A stretch of DNA of 64,000 nt from Cenococcum geophilum 1.58 (Eukaryota; Ascomycota; Dothideomycetes; Gloniales; Gloniaceae), in contig KV748227.1 in the NCBI GenBank assembly GCA_001692895.1, positions 434,001-498,000 of the forward strand. Reading direction: 5' to 3'. Numbering within the stretch: position 1 is the first letter of the stretch; each line of letters begins with the position of its first letter. Positions 14,046 to 23,800 of the stretch are shown here, in pieces. The translations under genes were made by a program, and so were the position numbers. Under the pieces are notes generated by a model. It was given only the letters and a program-made list of their open reading frames with translations, was not told where the DNA came from and did not search any database.

Positions 14046-14387
14046 GTGAAGGCGCGGAGCTTTATAAAGAGTTTTGAGAGGCGAGGCTTAGGGGCGAGCG
14101 AGCGGCGCACGGAGCTCTACACAGAGCTCTACTAAAGCTCTACCAAAGTTTTACACAAAATTCTGCACGAAGCTTTGTATAGAGCTTTAATAGGCTCTGC
14201 GTAAGGTCTCATTTAGGAAGTAAATGAGCACCCCCTAGTATATTAAAATTCACTTTAACTTTTTGAAAAACTGCGACATCTTTTTATTATCTCTAGGGGC
14301 GCTCTCGTTTAGAGTTTTTTGGGGTTGGCCTCGGCCTTACTAGGTTAAGTTGGCCCAAACTGGTTCCCTATCTCTCATCCCGCACTC
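14046..14387. other. Repeat/island boundary with GAGCTCTAC-type tandem motif
   Basis: Between about 14,095 and 14,200 the motif (G/A)AGCTCTAC(A/T) recurs at irregular spacing, much like the longer minisatellite at 55.5-55.8 kb. From about 14,340 the base composition changes to normal and the 3' side of the F-box gene begins. There is no gene here. Confidence 0.5.
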
Positions 14388-15944
14388 TTAATACTGCCCA
14401 TCTAAAAACCTCTCCACAAGCCCATCCCCCCACCTGCTCCTTCCCACCTTCCTCAACTCCCCCAGCACCTCCTCATCAGGCATCCAACTCCCAACCTCAA
14501 AATACAACCTCCGAAACTTCTGATCATCAATCCCTTCATCCCCATAATACGCCATTTGATCCGGAGCATAGTAGCATATCTCGAACTGGAACTGGCCATC
14601 GGGTCCTTCTACGGGTCCCGTTGTTAGTGTGGAGGTGAGGAGGGAGGGCATGTCTTTTAGGCCTTTTGCGTAGGCGAGGACGAGAGGGTTGAGGTGGGAG
14701 GGATTGGGGACGGTGCGGAATGCGTTTGCGGGAGTGACACCGGAGACCCGGGCGTCTTCCTCGAAGTCGAACTCGTCGAAGGAGTCCTCGTCGGAGACGG
14801 GGGAGTCCTCAGAGTCGTCGACTTCGGCGGGCAAGGTGGGTACATCTTCTGGGTCCGAGCCGGATGGATCGGTGAAGTACCAGTGGCCGGATGGTGTGGT
14901 GAGGTCGAAGGTTACGGTTAGGGATTTTAGGGCTGGCCAGCTAGGGACGGGCGTGTTGGGAGATTGGTTGGAGAGCCAGAAGAGGGAAGAGTCGAAGACG
15001 CCAGTAAGGGTTAGGGATGTGAGATTCTGGCTTTGGGAGAAAGTCCGGAGGAGGGCTGTGCTGAGAGGGTCGTAGGTATGGCCACCTAGTAGATTTGTGG
15101 GTTTCATTCTCTGATTTAACGGGGCTTCGTGGTAGAAGGTTATTTCTGCGGTCTTGACAGACGGAAAGGTGTAGGTTGAAAGAGCAGAGGCGAAGCTGTC
15201 GCGATTGGTGAGGCGGAGGTTTGGATAGCGCTTCTCGTTGTCGTAGAGCTCCCAGCCGAAAGATTCGAGGTTGGGGAGTTTCGCTGTAATGTCGACGACA
15301 GCCCGCATGTTCAGGCTGCGCTCATCATTTGAATTGCCGAGACTGGCCTTTGAAATACGAAGTAAGGGCGGCAGGCTGTCAGGCCGGAGAAGATTTATGG
15401 GCGAATGCTTGTAGCGATGCTCGAAGAGATCATGGTGCTTTCCGACTTCCGCTTCGTAGCGCTGTTGTTGGAGCGTCTCGAAATCACGCTGGCTTGCGTC
15501 AGAGGGCGAGAATATTTTTCCAAGCACCAGGCAAATTCTGCCTCCCACCGAGGCATCTTCCCAAGACTTCAGCACTGCGATGAGCTCCTCAATTGCTTGC
15601 GTGAACGCTTCATCATTCGCCTTCTTATCGGCCGCTCGTTCAAACCTACCGCAAGCTTTTTCGTCGTAAGTCGGGAGTACGACGTCCAATGTGAGCTTCG
15701 TCAACGAGTTTCGACGATCTCCTCTGAATATCGCATCCAAGGTTTTGATTTCTGTGCTCTTCAGGGTGATCTCCTGGAAAACAGTGCGCTCAATTGCATG
15801 CCTCCATGACTTTGAGATAGTTGCATATGGAGGGAGATTGGATGGCAGCACTTTGCGCTGCCACAGGGGGACGCCAGGTTGGTCGGGGTGACGTTCAATA
15901 AAGCTGGCGATGAGGTTTATGATTTCTTGCGGGAGTTGGTCCAT
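14388..15944 (-). CDS. F-box domain protein with acidic insert
   Basis: Uninterrupted 518-codon frame, ATG at 15,944 and TAA at 14,388. Residues 1-55 have the F-box pattern: MDQLPQEIINLIASFI at the start, then Y-ATISKSWRHAIE. F-box proteins recruit substrates to SCF-type (Skp1-cullin) ubiquitin ligases in cytosol or nucleus. The rest is rich in leucine and aromatic residues with LRR-like stretches (LPNLESFGWEL, LTSLTLTGVFD), followed by a very acidic segment around residues 370-398 (DSEDSP, DEFDFEED) and a conserved-looking C-terminus ending WGDGLVERFLDG. I recall this architecture as a large, poorly characterised family in filamentous ascomycetes; no substrate can be inferred. It has no introns and no sign of RIP. 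It lies 355 bp downstream of the LysM gene on the same strand, but fungal genes are rarely co-transcribed. Confidence 0.9.
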   Translation of the reverse strand: MDQLPQEIINLIASFIERHPDQPGVPLWQRKVLPSNLPPYATISKSWRHAIERTVFQEITLKSTEIKTLDAIFRGDRRNSLTKLTLDVVLPTYDEKACGRFERAADKKANDEAFTQAIEELIAVLKSWEDASVGGRICLVLGKIFSPSDASQRDFETLQQQRYEAEVGKHHDLFEHRYKHSPINLLRPDSLPPLLRISKASLGNSNDERSLNMRAVVDITAKLPNLESFGWELYDNEKRYPNLRLTNRDSFASALSTYTFPSVKTAEITFYHEAPLNQRMKPTNLLGGHTYDPLSTALLRTFSQSQNLTSLTLTGVFDSSLFWLSNQSPNTPVPSWPALKSLTVTFDLTTPSGHWYFTDPSGSDPEDVPTLPAEVDDSEDSPVSDEDSFDEFDFEEDARVSGVTPANAFRTVPNPSHLNPLVLAYAKGLKDMPSLLTSTLTTGPVEGPDGQFQFEICYYAPDQMAYYGDEGIDDQKFRRLYFEVGSWMPDEEVLGELRKVGRSRWGDGLVERFLDGQY

Positions 15945-16299
15945 TGTTTACTTTAGTGCGATCTCTAGTGTGCGAGACCGTTAGGGACTTTAGAACGCGT
16001 GAAGATCGGAAGGAGAATTTTCCGTCCAAAGACTTTGAAAAGCGCAGCAAATTGTTGCCTAAAGGACAAGGTTTAAGGGATGAATATCGAGGTCAACCGT
16101 CTGTATTTATGTTCACAGCGATCCGCGTCTACTGTTTCACTTGGCAAAATAAACTGGGGAAACCCAAGACTATGCCGCCCCGGCGCGGGACCAGGCTGCA
16201 CCTTCGTTGCCACTAACTACGGATTCATCCCGACCGGCATTCCCGATACGCGGAAATGAGGTTAAAAATCCCACCGCTACAAAATACTCGCCGGACATC
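15945..16299. other. Intergenic spacer, F-box promoter side
   Basis: This 355-bp gap lies between the LysM stop codon and the F-box start codon, both genes on the minus strand. It must hold the LysM 3' UTR and the F-box promoter. Composition is normal. I see no convincing TATA element or named motif. Confidence 0.5.
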
Positions 16300-19169
16300 T
16301 CATCCAGATACACCAACGCAGTAGTAGTAATCCTTCCAGAAAGACGACCCACAACCATTCCCATTATCGAGCACACTGTTCCAAGCGTACAATTGTTCCA
16401 GCGTAATTCCATTTCGGTCGGCGAAGCGCTAAGAGATAGGTATTAGTCATGACATTGTACGGACAAGAGAAGAAGCACTCACAGAGCAGAAGTCTCCTTC
16501 AATGGCTTGGTCAAACTTGTTACAATTCGACACAGCATTATTCGGCTGATTCGGCGTTGGCACCGTAATCGGAGTTGGAGTGGGAGCTGGCGTTGAGGAA
16601 ATGCGGGTTACAGTCACCGTGTCGGCAGTGCCCACACAGTAAGCATAGCCCTTCCAAAAGTTTGTGCCGCAGTCTTGCGATACAGCTGGATTCCATTCAA
16701 GAAACTGGGCATGCGTGATGAAGAACGTATTTTCCACACTGGAACAGCCGTCGCCGTCTTGGATTGTATACCATTTGATGCAGTTGGCTGGCTGCCCGGA
16801 GAATGTTGGCGCAGACGGACCCGGTGCCGTGCTGGATGTTGGAGAGAGCGTCGTGGCAGTTGGACCGCTTGGACCTGAGGTGTATGAAGTTGATAGGGCG
16901 GGATCAGAGTAGCCTGGTCCCCGAACGCAGTACGCGTAGCCTAGTTGCACCGGATTAGAAGGGATGGATGGAATAGCTACTTCGTGACTCACCAGGCCAG
17001 AGATTTCCACAGTCTGATCCGACGATCGGGTTATACGAGGAGAACTGGGCTATGGTTAGGCTATAGTAAGATAGCACATCCGAACTGGTCATGAAGTGAG
17101 TATATGCCGCCTCGTCACCACTTAGTTTAGGCTCACCATTGCCAGTCATCCGGAACGTCGCCGAATTGGGTGCAATTTGGTGATGCCCCCTCCTAAGGTG
17201 AGAATCCGAGTCAGCAGATGTTTCAAATTTCTGAGCCCTTTCAAACTACTCACTCTGACAGGCAACTCGATAAGTGGGACCTGCGCCGAAGGTGGTCTCT
17301 CCCCAAAGTAGAGCTTGCCGCAGTATTGTACTCCAGCCTTGAAGGAGCAGCTGGCTAGAGTCACATTTCCAACGTCTGGATTCCAGAGTCCAAAATCGTC
17401 AAGATCAACGTTATATAATGCGGCGGCGAACTGGCACTGACTTTGCCAATTCGTCTCGGATATATCGGTTTGGAAGACTGCGCCATCAAAATAGCTGCTG
17501 CAATCATCACGTGTCCCTGCAGCCAGAGGGAGCCCTGTCGAAGTCGGAGTCGTGGATGGAGATGCAGATGTAGGCGTGACTGGCAGCTTAGTGAATGGTA
17601 CACTGCTTGTGGGGCCTGGGGTATGGTATCCAGGTCGACCGGAGTATGTATTAACTATGAAGCATCAGAGGCCGTTCTCCTTGGGGATAGTTTGGATTTT
17701 CGACCTACTGTCACCAACCGCTTGGACGCAGTAACTCTCATCGGCATACAGGTTTGTGCAGTTTTCGTTGATTACGGGATTCAGAAAGACAAAGTCCTGC
17801 AATGATATGCCGAATTTGATGGTTAGAAGGTTACAATAGTCACCTGCAATCGCCTTATACCATTTCCCGCAATATGTGTTCGCACCTTCGGCGGCATCCG
17901 TGGGAATAGGCACGGCAGTGGAAGCAGTACTTGGTGCTAGGGTTGGAGGAACCGTGGGCATGACATATGGTGTGCCTGGACCAGAAACGCAGATTTGGGT
18001 TCCATTCATCTTCTCGAGATTGTAGCACCCAGCATTGATGACCTGAGGAGATATTAGCACCACATCTCGCGTTTGCAAATATTGAAACTAACCGGATTCC
18101 AAGCCTTGAGCTGCGGAACGGTGATATTTGCTGCTTTGGCAATGCCTTCGCAAGTATCGTTGGTTCCAACCTCGTACACTTTGCAAGTATTTACCAAGCA
18201 TAAGTTTCCACTCGTAGGAAAGTCAGCACAGTAAGCGGCGAGATTGTTGTCTGAGAGTAGCCAGGCGGTCCCGATGCTTTGAACCTTCGAGATGCTATAA
18301 CAATCATCTGAAGCTTTAACGGTATAAATCTCGCCAGCGCAAGACGAAGGTGTGGGTGTGGCCTCTGCGGGCGGTCTATCAATCGTCAGTATCATTCTAA
18401 TACAGCAGGCTTTCAGCGTAGCGTACGTGGAGAATCCTAGGGTAGATGTGGTCAGAGGATACCCTGTGACTCCGCAACTAGAGGTCTTCGACTGGTAGAT
18501 AGACTGGCTTCTAAGCTCAGGTCCATCGTAATACGGTGATGCGGCTTGCATTCGGAGACTCTTGATAAAGCACAAATCGCATGGACCTGATGGTACAGTA
18601 TTATTGTTGGCGCTGCTGTCCCAGCCGGCGGGACTCACTGTAGCCATATCAATCACACGCATTTATATTTCTCGAATCCGTGCGTGCTTGGAGCATTGAA
18701 GATTTCAGAACGAAAGGCACTTACACCCAGGATCCGCGCTGACAGCTGCAGCTGCGGCTACGACATTACACCACCGTGCAGAGTCTTGTAGGCAAGTTAA
18801 ATCGTATTGGTATCTGATGAGATTGGGAATGATGGCGAGGGTCATATCGTTTCCGTCATCATATCCAGCCCACGTCTGGCCGCTGCATGCGGTATTGATA
18901 TCACTTTCATAAGAGGTCAGTGCTACTGCGCATTCTGTAGTGCAGGTTTTCTCAAGGGTCGAAGGAGGGTAAAAGTAGCCATTCTGGAATACAGGAACGA
19001 TGGAACTGCACCCAGTCACATCTTTAAGCAATGCATTGGAGCAAGTAGTCGTCAAATTAGCGGGAACGGTGTTATTTGAAAAGAACTGAGCAGCTGAAGC
19101 TAGACGAAGCCAAAAGAAGGACAGTACGGCCACTCGCGGTGGTGTACGGAAAGACATAAAGAGCGACAT
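16300..19169 (-). CDS. Secreted multi-LysM chitin-binding protein (8 exons, 819 aa)
   Basis: Hand-spliced exons, in gene order: 19169-18725, 18637-18093, 18042-17709, 17654-17254, 17192-17137, 17084-16993, 16940-16483, 16428-16300. They total 2,460 nt with every junction in frame; introns are 50-87 nt with GT..AG ends. Residues 1-27 form a signal peptide ([14 protein letters not shown], cleavage probably at ASA/AQ). A Cys-rich N-terminal region (to about 240) contains CDLC and many Asn. LysM-type modules follow at about 245-292, 293-345, 387-437, 580-635, 678-728 and 764-815, each with a Cys, a D-C or N-C turn and a W/LNP motif (LKAWNP, FVFLNP, FLEWNP). A divergent Cys-rich module occupies about 490-560. 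Pro/Thr/Ser linkers lie between. LysM modules bind chitin oligomers outside the cell. LysM proteins next to killer-toxin-like chitinases are a known fungal pairing. The alternative is a host-chitin-masking effector. Individual module borders are approximate. Confidence 0.9.
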
Positions 19170-19379
19170 TGCAAAGGAATGAGTGGATGCTCAGGTCAAG
19201 CCGTGGAGGACATCATGAAGGTCAATAACTAGGAAGGATGAAATGGTAGGGCTTACAGCACCCCTCATGATCCTAGTCGTGCCCAGCCATTGGCAAAAGC
19301 CCAGCTTGCGGTTCGAAATTGCACTTCCGAAAGGAGGTCTTTGGCGTTCCGTCCAAGGCCACTTCGTGCACGGTCCCAC

Positions 19380-19980
19380 CTCGTGGCCCTCACTTCTATA
19401 TAAAGTCTAAGTAGCTAACCTCTACGTCTCTATCACGAGTCTATTAAATAACTAGCTACTTATTTAAGATATAAACAGTATAGTAAAAAGGCTATACAAG
19501 AAATATAGAGCTTTATTTATATACAGTTGTAGTATAAAATAGGGGTGGCTAATACTCAATTTGAACGATTCTAGCGAGGGCGCGCGTGCCAAGACACTCC
19601 CTGGTGTGCAGATACTTCTGCACGCGAGAATAAGCTTGGCATAGAATCCGCAATTTTCCCGGTCGTATTTAATCACCTTCTATAATCAGTGAGGCTACAT
19701 TTTATATAGTACACTCGCTATATATACAGATTTAAGCTTTCCTTATAAATCAAATATAATTAGAAGTTAATCCCAGAAATTCTTATAATTAACCGGGAAA
19801 AGAGCGGGATTTTATGCTAGGTATTGAGAGGATATATTTATTTTAACGAATACGCCAACTTAAGCTTTTTTTGAGGCTCGTTAGAAACGCCGGTTCCGCC
19901 GGTTCCCGTTTGTTCCCGTCTCTCCACAGCCACCTAACGAGATGACGCTGACGTGCCATTCTATGCAGCATTTTCAGCTG
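19380..19980. other. TA-rich segment with RIP-like composition inside the divergent intergenic region
   Basis: About 19,380-19,545 and 19,680-19,870 switch to the TA-rich, CpA-poor composition of the flanking repeats, around a normal 100-bp patch (about 19,560-19,665). There is no coding potential. It may be a small decayed transposon insertion or leakage of RIP from a repeat; I cannot identify the family. Confidence 0.45.
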
Positions 19981-19993
19981 CTAGATATGTTTT

Positions 19994-20659
19994 ATGTCCG
20001 CAATCGCGGCCCTTTTCATCTATCAAGGCACGAAGCAGTCAGCACGGTGCCTGAGTGAAAACTCACCTTTCTCCAGGACGTCAGCGCAGCACATGAATCC
20101 GGGCCTTTCATTGGCGAAAATTAGATTGTTCCCCTGCGCTACCAATGCATCCTGCGGCCCTAACTCTCCATGGGCTCAGAAATCATCTGCCGTTCAAAAT
20201 TCTATCGCCTCGGCTCCATCGCGAGCGGCAGCCGCGACGGGATGGAAGTAAGCCATGCGGGACAACGATTATCGCAACACGGCACCCACCTCCGCGACTC
20301 ACGTCTATCTTGGCGACAGCGGCAAATACGAGCTACAAGATGGGCTGCCCGTGTACTGCCCTGAAAAGCCCAAGGCATGCTTTCTGGAAACCAATCATCT
20401 ACCAACTGTCGTTACCAAAGTCAGCACTCGAGGGCTTTGCTGCCGAAACGGGAAAGGGGGCTAGCCTACACCAATCAATATCCCGCACCGAGGTTTCTTA
20501 CCACCCTGAGTACATGCAATTTTTAGAAGCAATATCTCATTGCCAAGAAGACATCCCGGCACTTCAAAGAAGTACCCGGATGCCCGCCACCAAATATCAG
20601 CATCCTTCATGCCCAGAACGCCAAGATTTTACCAATTTCACCACTGTTAGCCCTATGTA
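19994..20659 (+). other. GC-richer segment with overlapping short frames; possible broken small Cys-rich gene
   Basis: Several short plus-strand frames overlap here, and none is clearly a gene. One frame (ATG at 19,994) contains a Cys-bearing stretch, FPCATNASCGPNSPWAQ. A possible GT..AG intron at 20,248-20,319 would join it to a frame with PVYCPEKPKACF and LCCRNG, ending near 20,463. A third frame runs 20,145-20,660 to a TAG. Composition resembles genes rather than repeats. It could be a small secreted-protein gene, a pseudogene, or just 5' promoter/UTR sequence of the chitinase. Low confidence on any coding call. Confidence 0.25.
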
Positions 20660-20804
20660 GATCCCGTAAGCTCAGGCGAGACCCTCGAAACGACCATACT
20701 CTCCCTAGGGCCCTTGCTCTTCGTAAGTTGCTCCCCCATTCTTTACTTAAAAGTTTTGTCTGCTTCTTGTCGGGATACTAGACTATCACTCTTTTTTGCC
20801 CATC

Positions 20805-23800
20805 ATGGGTTCAGCACACTCAATTGTCCTTCATTTGATATTGCTTCTTTCCTTCTTTGAATTTAGTTATGCTCGCCCGCACACTCACTTACATGAGCAT
20901 TTACATAGTCACTCACTTGTGCGAAAACGTGTTGACAACTTAATCTGTCGAAACCCCGTCTCGTACGTGCTATATCGCGATGTCCCCGAGGGCTCAAGCT
21001 CCCAATTCATTCGATTGATTGCCCAGGTGACTGATAGTATATAGTAGCCCCTTCGATTATTCAGCCAAGATCCGGCGAGACGAGAATGCTCCCGTCTGTG
21101 AAGCACAAAGTCACGTTCCGGCTCTATTTGAACGCCAGAGCCAGACTGACGATGACTATTCGTGCTCTGAGTCAAAACCTTGCAGTAACGGAGCTTGTTG
21201 CTCCAAAAAGACGGGCTACTGTAACTACGGACCGGAAGCATGCGGTACCAACGGCCAAAGCCCAAACGATGTATGCTGGTCGAATTGTGATGCGCATGCC
21301 GAGTGTGGAAAATATGCCAAAACCCCAGGGCAGAAGTGCCCACTTAATGTTTGCTGCTCGCCATTTGGGTATGTACTTAATGAAGGGATTTTCCTGCCGG
21401 TAGAAGCGCTGACAGAAACAGGTTCTGCGGAATGACTGATGAATTCTGTGATAAAGGAACGGACGACGAACCTGGTTGCCAGAGCAATTGTGACCAGCCA
21501 GGCTCTGGCGCATCTGGAGGAAACGTCCAAAACCGTGTCATTGGGTATTACGAGGCCTGGGCCCACGATAGGAAATGCCAGGGCATGGTGAGGCTTGACT
21601 GAAATTCCGCTATTGAAGGTAATGTCTAATGGTGTCTAGGACTTTAACAGCATTCCTGCTGGCGCGTTTACCCATCTTTACTTCTCTTTTGGTTATATTT
21701 CTCCAGGTGCTTTCGAAGTAGTTCCCATGGACGATCTTGATGAAAGTCTATTCGCCGAGTTCACGAATGTGAAGAGAAAGAATTCGGGCCTTAAAACCAT
21801 TGTGGCTCTCGGAGGCTGGACGTTCAATGACAATGGTATATATAAAAGAACGCTACTCTGCATATTGAAGGGCTGACTTATTACCTCCTACAGGAACCGC
21901 AACACAGCCGTTGTTTAGTGATATGGTGAGCTCAAAGGCTAACCGAGCGACCTTTATCAAGAATCTGTTCAGCTTCCTGCGACAGTATGCATTCGATGGT
22001 GTAGATTTTGACTGGGTACGTGAATGATCTGTGCGATATGCGGCGATGTTCTGCTGAGAAAACACAGGAGTATCCCGGAGCCTCAGACCGCGGAGGTAAC
22101 CCGGACGACGGCAAGAATTTTGTAACATTCCTGAAAGAACTTGACGATGAAAACAGCAAACAACCAATGAAATATGTCGTCTCGTTCACTGTTCCAACTA
22201 GCTTTTGGTACCTTAGGCATTTTGATCTCAAGGCGGTCGATCATGTCGATTTTATCAATGTCATGAGCTATGATCTTCACGGAGTTTGGGACTCTACCAA
22301 TCCCATTGGGAGTCACGTGTACGCCCACACCAACCTGTCCGAGATCAAATTGGCCATGGACCTCTTTTGGCGCAACGATGTGCCGCCAGCTAAGCTTAAT
22401 CTTGGTCTTGGCTTCTACGGTCGAAGTTTCCAACTCTCTGATCCCTCATGCTACAAGCCAGGCTGCAATTTTAAGGGTGGAGCTGCTCCTGGTGGCTGTA
22501 GTGACAATTCTGGCACTCTCACCTATAAGGAGATCCAGCAGATCATCAAATCCAACAAGCTCAAGCCCTACCATGACAAAGAGGCCGCTGTCAAGTACAT
22601 CACTTGGAATCAAGATCAATGGGTATCATTCGATGATCAAGATACATTCAAGGCCAAGATCGATTTTGCAAACAATCTCGGCCTTGGAGGGCTACTTATC
22701 TGGGCCGTCGACCAGGACACCGATGATCTAGAAGCTCTCAAGGCAGTACTAGCCCCAAAAACCATATCGGCTTTTGCCAAGGATGTCGACGACAAAGCCT
22801 ACTGGGAAGACGCCACTGTTCCCGATTGTTACGTCACCGACTGCGGAGGTACATGCAAGGCTGGCTTCTTCAAGATTGAGAACCAGCCATGTGGAGGTGC
22901 AAAACCAATCACAAGACACTCGAAAGAGAAAGACAGTCTGCTGTGCTGTCCCCTTGCTGGAGCTCCAGACCCCAAAGACTGCACCTGGCGCGGTGGTGAC
23001 CCATGGTGTAACGGACATTGCCATGACGATGAGGTTACTATGGAATTAAATAGATGGGGCGATGGGAAGTACTGTGAAGACGGCAATAAAGTGTACTGTT
23101 GCAAGTCCCCCGAGGCCAAGGAGAACAAGTGCTATTGGGCCGGCGTGGGCAAAAGCTGCAATGGAGATGATACTACCATGGTAAGTGGAGTTGTGAATCT
23201 CATGCATTCTCTAAGTTCTATACCACCATATGAATACGTCTTACTATTATATATATTTTTCATCTACTAATCGATACTAGACTTTCTCCGGTACCTTCGT
23301 TTCCACAGTTGCGGATATCGTGAGGATAGGCGGTCTTATCGGGGCTGCCTTGGCCGAGTTTCTTGACTCTGCAGATATGGAGCTCCAAAAGCGTTACTGC
23401 TGTCCAAAGGAAGATGCCCAAAAGTGGACAAACTGCAAATGGTACGGCGAGCCCGGATCCTGTTTCGATGACCATTGCCCGACAACCGGACATTCGGTAC
23501 AGCTCACAGACAGTCCTTACGGGCTTGGTCAATCTTGCTTCCCTCGGATGGAACGTACTCGGGTTTACTGCTGCGATCCCACCGGTGGCAAGTCGCCATT
23601 CTTGCCAGTGCCGTTGGAAAGACTCTTCCCGGAACCAGCTACGGGAGAGGATGTCGATAACGACTATAATTTGAATGTCGATGACACATTTGGGTCCGGT
23701 GATGCGAAGACTACAGAAGAGCCGGGCGATGCATCTTTCCAATTTGTAGTACTCTCTTCTCCAGAAGAACTCCAAATTTCGCTCGATAAGCGTGACGGCT

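Larger units (their letters stand above)
19170..20804. promoter_or_regulatory. Divergent promoter region between LysM and chitinase genes
   Basis: The two start codons face away from each other across 1,635 bp. The first 210 bp upstream of the LysM ATG have normal composition. The last 100 bp before the chitinase ATG are CT-rich (CTCTTTTTTGCCCATC just upstream), typical of fungal promoters. Shared regulation of the pair is inference; I cannot point to a specific binding site with confidence. The middle part is described in two further entries. Confidence 0.5.

Noticed and set aside
14657..15891. Plus- and minus-strand frames overlapping the F-box gene
   Set aside because: Shadows of the 518-codon F-box frame; they have no domain features and the F-box frame spans them entirely.
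20796..20804. Chitinase start three codons upstream (TTG at 20,796)
   Set aside because: TTG is not a plausible start in a fungal nuclear gene; the ATG at 20,805 gives a standard signal peptide.
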